64,000 nt of DNA from Datisca glomerata (lineage: Eukaryota > Streptophyta > Magnoliopsida > Cucurbitales > Datiscaceae): contig QANY01000231.1 in the NCBI GenBank assembly GCA_003255025.1, positions 16,092 to 80,091 of the forward strand, given 5' to 3'. The notes beneath the pieces were generated by a model that had not been told where the DNA came from, ran no database searches, and saw only the letters and a list, made by a program, of their open reading frames with translations. Numbering within the stretch: the stretch's first letter is position 1; each line of letters starts with the position of its first letter. The position numbers and the translations under genes were made by a program. This document shows, piece after piece, positions 11,511-22,231 of this stretch.

Positions 11511-11720
11511 TGAAACAACAGCAGTGTGCGTAAAACAAGGGCAAATAGGCTGTTGCCAACATTGAAGAAGAAAACTTTGCTTTGTATTCAATTAATCACA
11601 TATTACATCAAGTATATAATTAACCTTAATACAAGTATATATAGACATTACAGACTTAAAAATACGCGCTAACTAGACTACCTAACTAACAATATGCGCT
11701 AACTAGACTACCTAACTAAC
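11511..11720 (-). repeat. Copia element 2, 5' LTR with internal tandem duplication
   Basis: Pairs with 8,826-9,010. Near its right end a ~30-bp unit (GCGCTAACTAGACTACCTAA plus a few bases) occurs twice in tandem at about 11,661-11,720, once in the partner LTR, so the duplication arose after insertion. Confidence 0.8.
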
Positions 11721-11737
11721 TGGAAAGTCCAAGTAAG

Positions 11738-12310
11738 GGATGACTATCAATATTTTATCACTGTCAATTATTGAGGAGATATAACTTATATCTAATACGT
11801 ATATGAAAACTTTAATGAATTCGAAGTGTATAGATTTGAAGTTGAAAAGGCATTAGACAAATAGATTAGTCTTTTCAATATAGTCAAGGAGATATAGAAG
11901 TCCCGAAACCTTTAGAGTCTACTTAGTAGTGAATGAGATTACATCCAAGCTGATAAAACTTGAGTTATCTTAGTGACGTAGCTAAAAGGAAAAGATCAAT
12001 AGTTCTTTTTAAAATAGTGAGGACGATGTGAATTATTCAAATTTTCATCTTTCATTCGGGTATAAGCCGTGTAAAAATATGTATACCTCTTGAACCTAGT
12101 ATAATCTAATACAGTATCTAGGACACTACTAGAATTACAAAATTTTCCTAAACCTAGTGTAAACATTTGCATGTATGTGTAGGTCTATCACACTTGCTTG
12201 GAATAATACTTTCAAGCTAGATCTTGGATAGAAGGTATGCTTGTTTGAAGGCTATGCAAAAGGAATGAAGGAATATTTGTTTTATAGTATTGAGAATAAG
12301 GAAGCAATTG
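11738..12310 (+). pseudogene. Copia integrase relic (third copia element)
   Basis: The plus strand reads a YFITVNY block then FNEFEVYRFEVEKALDK, the integrase-core segment of Tork/SIRE-type copia elements. Around 12,235-12,290 a C-terminal block (CLFEGYAKGMKEYLFYS) resembles the usual FVGYP...GYYFY segment. Stops interrupt it, no LTRs are recognisable and it lies opposite in strand to its copia neighbour, so it is a separate degraded fragment. Its end merges into the first unit of the ~300-bp tandem repeat. Confidence 0.65.
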
Positions 12311-13187
12311 TTAATACAAAAGCTATATTGTTGAAATATAACTATATTACAAGTTTTTAATCAAAGAGAAACATACTTATAGAAATTTTTTGCAATGAAA
12401 AGTATAGCATGCAAAAGCAAACATTTATGGAGCGGAGTCCAGTAATTAGTGGTTCCTAATTTGTTCAGAAAACCAAAATGAATTACTTATTAGCATTACA
12501 CAACCTCGTGTAGTGGGAAAATATTTCACACACATGAGACATACATATTCTTGGGAGAATCGTAATATATTCTCCTTCACATCCTAGTAACTACAAAAGA
12601 AATCAATTGTTAATACAAAAGCTATATTCTTGAAATATAACTATATTACAAGTTTTTAATCACAGACAAACATACTTATAGAAATTTTTTACAATGAAAA
12701 GTATAGCATGCAAAAGCAAACATTTATGGAGCGGAGTCCAGTAATTAGTGGCTCCTAATTTGTTTAGAAAACCAAAATGAATTACTTATTAGCATTACAC
12801 AACCTCGGTGTAGTGGGAAAATATTTCACACACATGAGACATACATATTCTTGGGAGAATCGTAATATATTCTCCTTCACATCCTAGTAACTACAAAAGA
12901 AATCAATTGTTAATACAAAAGCTATATTCTTGAAATATAACTATATTACAAGTTTTTAATCACAGAGAAACATACTTATAGAAATTTTTTGCAATGAAAA
13001 GTATAGCATGCAAAAGCAAACATTTGTGGAGCGGAGTCCAATAATTAGTTGTTCCTAGTTTGTTCAGAAAACCAAAATGAATTACTTATTAGCATTACAC
13101 AACCTCGTGTAGTGGGAAAATATTTCACACATGAGACATACATATTCTTGGGAGAATCCTAATATATTCTCCTTCACATCCTAGTAA
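12301..13187 (+). repeat. Three tandem ~300-bp repeats
   Basis: Units start near 12,301, 12,600 and 12,900 with CAATTGTTAATACAAAAGC and end with CTTCACATCCTAGTAA. Periods are 299 and 300 bp. Copies are nearly identical, with a handful of substitutions (for example ATGG/GTGG before AGCGGAGTCC) and short indels such as CTCGTGTAG versus CTCGGTGTAG. Similarity drops at about 13,187, where the third unit continues as AAATATTTCACATTAAATG. The unit includes the tail of the copia integrase relic, so it arose by local amplification of transposon-derived DNA. Confidence 0.93.
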
Positions 13188-13751
13188 AATATTTCACATT
13201 AAATGATGCATACACATTCATTGGCATAAACCGTGAAACTGTTGAAATTCTAAGGATTGATGTCGTACGAGACAATAGTTCTAGAATGCATGCATATCTT
13301 AAACTGTAAAGATAAATATGATTCTACAAATGTTCATAAAATATAGAATCTCTTTATGCGTGCTATATGACACACTAGAGAAGATATATATATTTAACAA
13401 TTAGCTTGGTCAGCAATTAATTAGCATTTCAATTCAAGTAGAGAACACTTGATAATAGTCAAGTACATACTCAAGTATCTTAGTCGAATGAGGGATTATA
13501 TGCTTGTCTATCAAAGTGAGGATCTCATACCTTTTGGGTATAGCTGCTCATTGGTGTGCCTCAGAATATATGTTTATTGTCAGAGGTAATGTCAGGTGTC
13601 GACATATTGATAGACTCCTTATCAGATCTGAATCCGTAAGTAATAGAGCAATTGCACATTCCAATGGGTCACAAAACCACATAGTACGTAAACAATATAA
13701 ATTTCTTATAATTACATGTACACATTTTTAGTATAAGGTCCATAAGTATAT
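13188..13751. other. Unassigned DNA between repeats
   Basis: No gene or repeat family is recognised. An open frame at 13,504-13,731 has no resemblance I can support. Confidence 0.45.
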
Positions 13752-14065
13752 GTACTTAGTTTATCTGCTAAAGAGATTGAACTCATAGGCACAAGGTATA
13801 AACTAAGAGTTAAGTATGACTTTCAAATAAAAATATTCACAGTTTAATAAAGCTAAGCACCTCACTTGAAGATTGAAATACATTAGTTTTATTACGTAGA
13901 GTGACTTATCTGGATTAATATGGAGAGTACTTAGTTAATGTGCTAGTGAATTTGAAATGTATTAAATGGACTAGTCACTTTGACCTGTGATAAAGTATTA
14001 TATCTCAGAAGATTAATTGATTTACTGAAATTAGTTTAGTGTACGCTCTTAATCTTGAGAGGGTA
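13752..14065. repeat. Dispersed repeat, copy B
   Basis: Related to 440-748 in the same orientation (see that entry for shared blocks). Similarity ends close to 14,065, where the LINE begins. The sequence beyond the LINE does not resume the repeat, so the LINE junction was not a simple clean insertion into it. Confidence 0.7.
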
Positions 14066-14073
14066 ATGAGCAG

Positions 14074-15163
14074 TTAGGGTGGTCTGAAACCACCATTAAC
14101 AAAGAGTTTTACCCTATCTATACGAGTTGTAATATTACAAGGTATGTCGAGAATCCCTAAAGTACCCCAGTTCTGAGCAGAATTAAACTTAGCTATAGCA
14201 TTAGTAACTTGCTTCAGATTCCTACTAACCCATCTAAAACTGCACAACTCAAAATTACAAGCAAATCTCTTAATGACAGGAACAAGGTTGACAAATCTCC
14301 GATTAGGGCAGAAACCAGAAGATAACCAACTAGCAGCATCCTTAAAATCAGTCTCCAAAACAACTTTAGACCAACCAGCAAAAGAAGTAAGAAATAATCC
14401 TTCTCTAATTGCAATAAGTTCTACATGATCAATACCAGAAGCCAAAATTTGTTTACCAACAGTACTAATAGGAACTCCATAACAGTTTCAAGCAATCAAA
14501 CCCAATATCAAGACAATTTTTAAAAGTAGCATCACAATTTATTTTAATCACACCTATGTCTGGAGGCAACCAAGAAGGAAGATTAAAAGAAATATTACTA
14601 CTGGAAGGAGGACATCTAGTCACTGTACTCAACGAAGCCCAGAAAATAGAGAAAGCTAATGAAGCTTTCTGCGGAGAGACAATAGGATTGGCAGTAGAAC
14701 CTTGAAAAATAACGTCATTTCTCCCCTTCCAGATGTACCAGCAAATAAAAGAGAAAAGAGACAAGGCTTCTTTGTTACTGTCAGGGTGATTTTTTATATC
14801 ACTGATCCTACCCAAAAACCAGGAACCAATAAATTGTTGCTGAATTAAGGAACAATTTAATTGCAGTGAAGAACTCCTCAAAATTATCCAACTCCACTCA
14901 CGGCAAAAATTAATGTGTTCAAGAGACTCCAGCTCATTTTTACAAATAGGGCAACATGCATCAGATATAAGACCTCTACTATATAGATTTTGTCTAGAAG
15001 GTAAAAAATTATTGACTAATCTCCACATGAAATGTTTTATTTTAGAAGGAACAGAAATGTTCCATATAGAAATCCACTGTTTAGAAGAGAACCCATATGA
15101 TAAAGAAGAAAAACCATTAACTTGATACCTGTCAGCAATAATAGCATGGTATCCAGTCTTCAA
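14074..15163 (-). pseudogene. LINE ORF2 zinc knuckle and RNase H
   Basis: The zf-RVT part opens at 15,163 (WNISVPSKIKHFMWRLVNNF, CCPIC, HINFC) and remains open for 232 codons to 14,465. The RNase H domain begins in the same frame (PPDIGVIKINCDATF) and continues after a frameshift at 14,445-14,074 (ELIAIREGLFL, LETDFKD, FRWVSRNLKQVTNAIAKF). RNase H in plant LINEs helps remove the RNA strand. The frameshift and short C-terminus make this copy defective. Confidence 0.9.
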
Positions 15164-15302
15164 AGAGAGCCATTTCTAGAGAAAGGCCAAATGAAGTTAT
15201 CATCTCGATAAAGAGAAGCGTGTAAGGCTAATATCTCCTTTTCAATCCATGGAGGAAAGATATTCTGAATCATCTGTCTGATCCAGAAACCAGACTGACT
15301 GA

Positions 15303-16310
15303 TTAACTCAGAAACCTTAACCAGGTTATTGACTCTGAAATCCTCAAGATTAAAACTGGGTTTCTACCAATTATATTCCCAAATATGTACGGATTGACCA
15401 TTGCCAATGCTCCAAAGCCCTTTCTTTCTAATGATTTCTTTTCCAAGCCAAATGCTCCTCCAAGCCTATGAACAAGACTTAGGAGCTGAAGCTTCAAGAA
15501 AACCAGAATTAGGGAAATAGATGATCTTCAAAATCCTAGCACAGAGGCTATCTGGATTATTAAAAATAACCCAGTCTTGATTAGCCAACACGGCTAGGTT
15601 AAAAGTTTCCAAATCTTTTAAACGCAAACCACCAATATCCTTTCTATCAAGGAATTTTTGCTTTGAATACCATCTTAATCCTTGCATATCTCCATTCTTA
15701 CCCCACCAAATTTTCAACATGCAGGATTGATGCTTGTTACAAGTCTTCTTAGGAAGCTTAAAGATACTCATTGCATTGTTGGGGACAGCCTGTGCAATAG
15801 ACTTAAGAAGAATTTCTTTACCTCTAAGAGATAGGAGGTTAGCTTTCCAATGGCCAGTGTTAATCTTCATTTTTTCCTGCACAAGAGCACTAAAGGCAGT
15901 TTTTAATTTGTTCTAGTCCAAAAGTAATCCCAAGTAATTCCCACTAATATCAGAAATTAGAATATTCATAACAGAAGATAAGCTGTTTTGCTTGTTGAGG
16001 CTGACATTACTGCTAAACCAAGAGCAGCTTATGGATAAGTTTATTCTCTGACATGAAGCAGAACAGTAATTGTTGATACATTCTTTAAGTTTGGCACAGG
16101 AAATATCATCAACTTCAGTAAAAAACAAAATGTCATCTGCAAAAAACATATGGGTCATAGGGGGATTGTCCTTCCTGATCCTAACTCCTTCAATATCCCC
16201 ATTGGCCGAAGCAGAGTTGATGCATCTTGATAAACACTCGGTTACAATGATGAATAAGTAGGGGGAGAGAAGGTCTCCCTACCTAAGACCCCTAGTAGGC
16301 TTGACCCACA
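15303..16310 (-). pseudogene. LINE ORF2 reverse transcriptase end and thumb
   Basis: FADD catalytic residues are present at about 16,140 (MTHMFFADDILFF). The downstream stretch 15,882-15,466 is open for 138 codons and has all conserved thumb-region blocks in order, ending with the FPNSGFLEA motif. At least two frameshifts (near 15,900 and 15,480) interrupt it. The element is truncated upstream of the reverse transcriptase palm, at about 16,300-16,310. Confidence 0.9.
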
Positions 16311-16879
16311 ATCATGTCAAAATTCATCCTCGAAAACCATATATAACTCAACTTATGAATTTCAAAGTTGTACACTTGCAGAACTACTTCCAAAATTCAC
16401 CGCAGTCGTGAGTAAAAACTTAAACCTGAATAATCTATACATCTAAATATTCTAAAACTTTAAATCGAGGTAGTTAACGCCCCTATGAAACTACCATAAG
16501 CATAACTTTTAAAGAAACCATTTATATACAAAACTAAACAAATATAGATACAGCAACAACATACTTACTATATGTATTCAAGAATCTCAACACACATCAA
16601 CAATAGTCTATAAATGGAAGTCAACATTTAACAATTATAATTAAATAAACAATACATCGTACATATATTACTTTCAATAATCACAGTGTCTTCACAATTT
16701 AGTTGAACATAAACAACCTCGCTCTTACTATATACGTAAAATCTTTCAATCGAAGACAACTCTTTTTGCAAACGTATAGCAATCTAATAATATATCACCC
16801 AAATCATCCTTAGCAATATTTTTACGGTATTCTCTTTGATTGAACGATAAGAAACTAACCAATTTTAAAAAAAAACTTA
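16311..16879. other. Unassigned DNA
   Basis: No coding similarity is visible on either strand. It lies between the truncated LINE and the CACTA relic. Confidence 0.45.
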
Positions 16880-18190
16880 CCACCTTGGAACTAGTGGATC
16901 ACCAATATAAAAACTTATTTTGCTTCCGAAGCAAAAATGAAAGGAACAATTTTGTGACATAATGTTGCAAGATTAACTAACATAAGATCAAGACCATCAA
17001 ATTTGATCCCACTACCGCTCTCAACCCGGTCCCACTTAAAAATCAGAAAGCCTAAACCTATTATAATTAAGCTCCCAAATTTATTGAATCACTCCTTAAA
17101 AGGACAATTCTGAATATACATGATTGTTATCCTTAGCACTTACAATTTACATTGTTTGTGCCTCTACACTAACTCCACTATTCTAGAACATCGATCCTTA
17201 TCACGACATTTTGTATGAAGTCAATAGCCATTGAAGGCATAATCAAAATATTTGAATAGAACTATCCACCTCAATGTATTTGATACACTTGATAGAAGCA
17301 CAAATCTCATTCGCAACCTACAGTAACAAACCATGGTTAAATCTTTTATAGAACTAAATTTAAAAAAATTATCACTTAAATTACTTGTTCATTCAACCAA
17401 TAAATTATGTTCGTCTTGTAGCCACTTATGCTGACTTGATTTGTAGGGAAGCTTATTCTTCAAGAAATTCAAAATGAGTATGAAATCAAGAAGGCTAATA
17501 AAAAAAATTTAAGTTTGAGATCATCTTCCTTACCCAATATAGGGTTGAACTTCACTGATAATTTCTAATACTTTATGAAGTGATTACATCCATTATTCAT
17601 GATAAACTCTTTCTAAATGACCAATTAATAAAGGTTTATCATGATTCAATTATTTACTGAGCCTGAAGCTCCAATTGATTTAAATCCTAAATATTCGTGC
17701 AAAACTCTATAGCTTTTTCAGCAATATCACATTCATCGATGCAACCCTCTATACGGTCGTGATTCCTTACCTAATCTTTTAACACTTTTATATATATCAT
17801 TTAATGGGTACATACACCACATATAAACTAGTCAATACAGTCATACGTCTCTAAGAAAGTGCTTAGTGAGATGAACCATGGCGATGAAGAATGTATGTGC
17901 GATTTTCTTCAAGAAAACATAAAGTCACAACAATTTTCTTATTATAGCGTGTCTAGTTATGTAACATTTAAAACCTTACTATAAGTTGCATTAAAGAAGA
18001 AACAAAGTTTCATGATTTCATATCTTACATGATCTGATAACAATCCATCTCTTGCCATAAAAAGTATGTGTTGCATTAATGTGCAACAATCACGAGATTT
18101 CAACGCATTCAAACTAAGGTCTTTCACATAAACCAAATCTCGAAACTTTGAATTATACCCTTCAATAACTTTTATATTAGCCAATGTAAT
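16880..18190 (-). pseudogene. CACTA (En/Spm) TNP2 transposase relic with DUF4218
   Basis: The frame 18,184-17,957 matches the conserved TNP2 tail: LKSRDCCTLMQHILFMARDG, then VRYEIMKLCFFFNATYSKV. Continuing on minus, 17,850-17,700 shows DUF4218-like blocks (IYIKVLKD, VRNHDRIEGCIDECDIAEKA). Near 17,190-16,890 the C-terminal QNSGVSVEAQTM block and a YIGDPLVPRW ending appear. Stops interrupt most stretches. TNP2 is the catalytic transposase of CACTA DNA transposons. No CACTA termini are visible beside it, so this is an old internal fragment. Confidence 0.82.
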
Positions 18191-18899
18191 GACGATTTCT
18201 TCTTCTCTGTCATTATAATTTGTAACAAATTAAAGGTAGAACTGTTTTTTTTTTCATAAAATGGTGACATTAATTCTAGTCTAATATCCATTCCCACAAG
18301 GTCCATATATAAAATGTCCAACAAAGCAGTAGAGGCAACCTCCTAATCATTGTCACTATCACTGTCATCTACGTCTCCTGACCAAAGATTATAGGACTTT
18401 AAAAATAATCTTTGATGATAAATTGAAGAAAGGAGAAGTCATACGGAGGATGTAGCTCTTGTCATGGAATGACCTTTTCCACCACACTAGAATGTGAACA
18501 TGATCAGTGCATATGGTGGTGCCTCATGTCCTATGTAATAATTATAGAAGAAGATGACAACCAAGAAAATTCACCTACTGAGAATGTCAATTTCATAGTG
18601 TCTTTGCTAAACACGACGTCTTACAAGCATTTATTCGATATCTTGAACTAGATGACATAGCAACGCTTCTAATGGCTCAATGATCAGTGGACATTTCCAA
18701 ACAAAGTAGGATGACAATGCATTGTGTTTCTGAAAAACCACCACTAGGCAGAATAAGACAGAATGAGGAAGGTTGGATTACATTAACCAATACCGACCCT
18801 TATGCCAAGAGGGTAGGGAATATATAGTGGTTTAAGAGTCAATGTTATGTAAATCACCACATGATGAGCAGTGAGAATTCTTGAGCGGAGACACGTGCA
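18191..18899. other. Unassigned DNA
   Basis: No confident similarity is seen. The left end may be the degraded continuation of the CACTA gene. The right end may be the degraded upstream part of the gypsy protease relic. Confidence 0.4.
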
Positions 18900-19130
18900 A
18901 CAGTCCAGCATGATAATCAGTTTCTCATCAGCAGCAACGAAGATGGCCTATGTCAATGTGGCACTCTAAGTGGGGACGATGAATACCATGAATCACTTCC
19001 ACGTGATTAAGGCTAAAACAATATACAACATACTCCTAGGCTGATCAGGCATTCACAATATTCATCGCGTCCATTCAACATTGTATAAATGTTTAAAATT
19101 CGTGGAGCAATGGGAGTATTATCACAACAA
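18900..19130 (+). pseudogene. Ty3/gypsy protease-region relic
   Basis: The plus strand reads MNHFHVIKAKTIYNILLG followed by a stop, then IHNIHRVHSTLYKCLKFVEQ. This resembles the F.V......YN.LLGRPWIH...VPSTLHQ..K block at the protease C-terminus of Tat-related gypsy elements. The catalytic Asp region is not recognisable. It ends shortly before the plastid segment. Confidence 0.55.
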
Positions 19131-19384
19131 AGGCCATTAGAGAGCCATTTCATGAAACATAGGCGCTAAAGCATCGCACACGAATGTGTGGAGGTGACAG
19201 GTGACAGGTGATGCATCAATAAGTCACGCATCACGACACTCGATATTCCCTTCATGCACCCACACATCATCATTACAACCATCCCAAAGAATAGCTGATT
19301 ATGAAGTTCAAAAAGGAAAAGATATGTGTTCACAAGGGAAAATCACGCCAAAAGGACTGCCAAGTAGCTGATTCAATTAATCGT

Positions 19385-20236
19385 GGGCCATTCGACCGAA
19401 TTCTGGGAGTAATAGCCTCTCATCATATTGCAGCAGGTACATTGGGCATATTAGCAGCCTATTGCATCATAGTCTCCATCCAATCCAACTTCTATACAAA
19501 GGATTACGTATGGAAAATATTGAAATCATTCTTTTCAGTCGTATCGCTATTGTCTTTTTTGCAACTTTTGTTGTTGCTGGAGCTAGGTGGTATGGTTCAA
19601 CGACTACCCTGATTAAACTATTTGGTCCCAATCGTTATCAATGAAATTGGGGATACTTCCAGCAATAAATATATCAAAGAGTTGGTGCTGGGCTAGCCGA
19701 AAATGAAAATTTATCAGAAGCTTAGTATGAAATTCCTAAAAAATTAGCTTTTATGACTACATCAACAATAATCCCCTAAAAGATGGATTATTTAGAGCGG
19801 GTTCCATGGACAATGAAGATGGAATAGTTGTTGGGTTGTTAGGACACCCTTTTTTTAGAGATAAAGAAGGGTGTGAACTTTTTGTACGTCGCAGGGCAGA
19901 ATCGTAATACAGAGACATAATTGTTAGAGCTAATGTTCCTTTTCGAAGGGCAGAATTGAAGTATAGCATTGAACAAGTAGGTGCAACTGTGGAGTTTCTA
20001 TGGTAGTGAACTTAATGGAGTAAGTTATAGAGATCCTCTTACTGTGAAAAAAATGCTAGTTGTGCTCAATTTGGTGAAATTTTTGAATTAGATCGTGCTA
20101 CTTTGAAATCTGATGTTGTTTTTTTTAGTAGTCCAGAGGGTTGATTACTTTTGGGCATTCTTCGTTTGCTTTGCTCTTCTTTTTCGGACACATTTGGCAT
20201 GGTGCTAAAACCTTGTTAAAAAATATCTTTGCTGGT
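19385..20236 (+). pseudogene. psbB: psbB fragment (photosystem II CP47)
   Basis: CP47 is the chlorophyll-binding inner antenna of photosystem II. Recognisable blocks in order are: [15 protein letters not shown] (about 19,408-19,452); [37 protein letters not shown] (19,620-19,640); [18 protein letters not shown] (19,775-19,830); [42 protein letters not shown]; then [20 protein letters not shown]. The N-terminal half is missing and several frameshifts split the rest. It ends inside the last part of the protein, where it joins accD. Confidence 0.93.
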
Positions 20237-20413
20237 TCAGCGTCGCCTGATTATTTATTTCATAAGGGCTTATTCGATCAAATTGCACCATGTAATCCTT
20301 TAAAAGGTGTTTTGAGTGGGTTATTTGAGCTCTACCATTTCTTTCCTTTGAATCAAAATTCAATCAAGTGGAACATTAATAAATATTTTTTTGTATTTCT
20401 AACGAACAAGTAG
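20141..20413 (+). pseudogene. In-frame psbB::accD chimeric open frame
   Basis: One 90-codon frame begins in the psbB C-terminal membrane segment ([20 protein letters not shown]) and passes without a break into the accD C-terminus ([29 protein letters not shown]). The join is at about 20,233-20,240, where GGTTCA could belong to either gene, suggesting microhomology joining. psbB and accD are not neighbours in a plastome. No promoter is visible. Expression is unlikely but would give a membrane-anchored fragment. accD normally encodes the beta-carboxyltransferase subunit of plastid acetyl-CoA carboxylase. Confidence 0.85.
20237..20413 (+). pseudogene. accD: accD 3' end
   Basis: The stretch encodes [20 protein letters not shown] through [11 protein letters not shown], the conserved end of plastid AccD. 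It starts the colinear plastome segment: accD 3' end, spacer, psaI, ycf4. The upstream catalytic part is absent here; the opposite end of accD lies at 41,567, more than 21 kb away. The stop codon is a few codons beyond the usual end. Confidence 0.9.
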
Positions 20414-21146
20414 TTATTTAGTTTATAGGAATCAAAATCAAAATATGAAAAATGGATTTGATTTTTTTTTAGTACAGTAAAAAAATTTGTTACCGATTTT
20501 CCTGATTAGTAAGTAGGAAACCTTTATCAAACAAAATAAAAGAGTGAATTCTTTCTTCCGCGAAACTAGGTATGAGGAATAAAATGCATTTCATGTTCAC
20601 TTCTTAGATATGTATATAAAATTCAACTATAGAAAATATGGGAAGAGAGTCTTTCATCTTTCTTTATCTCTCAAAAGTCACTAGTTGTACTAAAAATCCA
20701 TGTTGTTGGATCAGATTATAACAAACTTTTGGGGAATTAGTAATAAAAATTTTATGAAATTTGAATAAATTTCAATTTTAATTATAAGATAAGATAATAA
20801 AAAGAATAAAAAAACTCATGAATTAGATGATCATATATTACTTTATTTAGTTCTACGTTCCTTTTCTATATATATATTTTTTCTATATATATACTCACAT
20901 TTATATACTTTATATAATTCTAGATGAATTCTAGGAAATTATAATAACTATACTCACATAGATAGACTTAGTCTAATTACATGAATTACTAATTATATAT
21001 GAATTACTAATTATATATGAATTATAATAATTATATATATGAATTATAATGATTATAAGATACCTCTATTATAGTTAACAAAAAGGTAAATTTATTAATA
21101 TAACAATAAATAATAGGTATAAATATTAAGTCGATGTATCCATTCT
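20414..21146 (+). other. accD-psaI spacer of plastid origin
   Basis: No gene is visible. Very AT-rich; a TGAATTACTAATTATATA unit repeats around 20,982-21,020, with related copies to about 21,060. Confidence 0.7.
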
Positions 21147-21260
21147 ATGACAACTCTCAACAACTTACCCTCTATTTTTGTGAGTTTAGTGGGCGTAGTA
21201 TTTCAAGTAATTGCAATGGCTTCTTTATCTCTTCATGTTAAAAAAAATAAAAAAATTTAA
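21147..21260 (+). CDS. psaI: psaI, photosystem I subunit VIII (open nuclear copy)
   Basis: The 37-codon frame begins [14 protein letters not shown] and ends HVKKNKKI before TAA. It covers the whole small single-span membrane protein of photosystem I, slightly longer than the usual 36 or so residues. It lies between accD and ycf4, its normal plastome position. The flanking ycf4 is broken, so the open frame probably survives by its small size rather than by selection. It has no nuclear targeting sequence. Confidence 0.88.
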   Translation: MTTLNNLPSIFVSLVGVVFQVIAMASLSLHVKKNKKI

Positions 21261-21684
21261 GTATGATGATGCCAAATCTGGTATATATATTTAAGACAAG
21301 ACTTGTACCATAACACATAAATCTATTTACTAGAATAGAGTATAACATGTAGTTTACTTTGAACATAAGCGATTATACATGTGTAAACATGATATCTCCA
21401 TAAATGAATTCTATATATTTGAAAATATATAATAGCTAATAAAATATATCATGATCGGGGCGAATGTCTAAGATATAAAGTCAATATATCTATATGAATG
21501 TATCTATAGGAAATCATCTGAAGCTGATGTTATGATTTTAGATCCAAGCAATTCAATGAATTATTCCTAAATGTTTACATAATATTAGTGCTACTTGATT
21601 AGATTTACTTCGAAAACAAAAAAAGTAAAATAAATTATATTTTGGCCATTCTTCCAATTCCAATAAAATACAACTAGATCTAGT

Positions 21685-22231
21685 ATGAGTTGGCGATCAG
21701 AATATATTGGATACAATTTTTAAGAGAATCCGGAAGACAAGCAATTTATGTTAGTCTTTTATCCTTTTTAGGTTCATTAGGGTTTTTACTGGTTGGAACT
21801 TTCAGTTATCTAGGTGGAGATTTGATATCTTTATTTCCATCTCAGCAAATCATTTTTTCATAGGGGATCGTGATGTGTTTCTATGGGCTCACAAGTCTCT
21901 TTATTAGCTCCAATTTTTGGTGCACCATTTCTTGGAATGTGGGTAGCGGTTATGATCAATTCGATAAAAAAGAATGAATAGTTTGTATTTTTCGTTTGGG
22001 ATTTACTAGAAAAAATCGTCGCTTCTTCCTCCAATTCTTTATGAAAGACATCTAGTCCATCAAAATAGAAGTGAAAGAGGGTATTTATGCACGCCGTATC
22101 CTTTATATGAAAATCTGAGGCCAGTGGCCATTTCCTTGACTCGTATTGATAAGAATTTAACCCCACGGGAAATTGAGCAAAAAGTTGTTGAATTGACATA
22201 TTTCTTACTTTTACCAATTGAAGTACTTTGA
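21685..22231 (+). pseudogene. ycf4: ycf4, photosystem I assembly factor, broken
   Basis: Starts MSWRSEYI and ends FLLLPIEVL with TGA at 22,229. Conserved blocks include [38 protein letters not shown] residues, and the end ARRILYMK...[16 protein letters not shown]. An in-frame stop follows IIFS near 21,860, and further stops and frameshifts occur around 21,980-22,110. Length is close to that of a normal gene (547 bp). Ycf4 is a thylakoid protein needed for photosystem I assembly; this copy cannot make it. Confidence 0.92.

Larger units (their letters stand above)
8826..11720 (-). mobile_element. Second Ty1/copia retrotransposon, internally deleted
   Basis: Related terminal repeats at about 8,826-9,010 and 11,511-11,720 flank minus-strand gag, integrase-tail, reverse transcriptase and RNase H remnants. 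A tRNA-Met type primer-binding site lies at 11,497-11,508. The internal region is about 2.5 kb because the gag N-terminal half joins directly to the integrase C-terminal part. The outer LTR ends are ambiguous and I found no clear target duplication. The LTRs and RNase H motifs differ from those of the element at 3.4-7.0 kb, so it is a separate copia family. Confidence 0.88.
14074..16310 (-). mobile_element. 5'-truncated LINE (L1-type), ORF2 C-terminal half
   Basis: Minus-strand reading from 16,310 gives the end of reverse transcriptase (LLSPYLFIIVTECLS-like, then MTHMFFADDILFF at 16,158 with the catalytic FADD). It continues to the thumb-region block (GHWKANLLSLRGKEILLKSI, KIWWGKNG, GGLRLKDLETFNLAVLA at 15,882-15,560). 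Next is the zf-RVT zinc knuckle (CCPICKNELESLEHINFCRE near 14,960-14,890). Last is a type-I RNase H domain (IKINCDATF near 14,540, then AIREGLFL and VLETDFKDAASW). The 5' part of ORF2 and ORF1 are missing, the usual result of incomplete target-primed reverse transcription. Frameshifts separate the blocks. I see no clear poly(A) on the minus strand at the 14,07x end. Confidence 0.92.

Noticed and set aside
12301..13187. A CRISPR array
   Set aside because: The units are contiguous ~300-bp tandem copies without spacers, in plant nuclear DNA.
18469..18651. A small acidic protein gene
   Set aside because: No family resemblance, no neighbouring support and length expected by chance.
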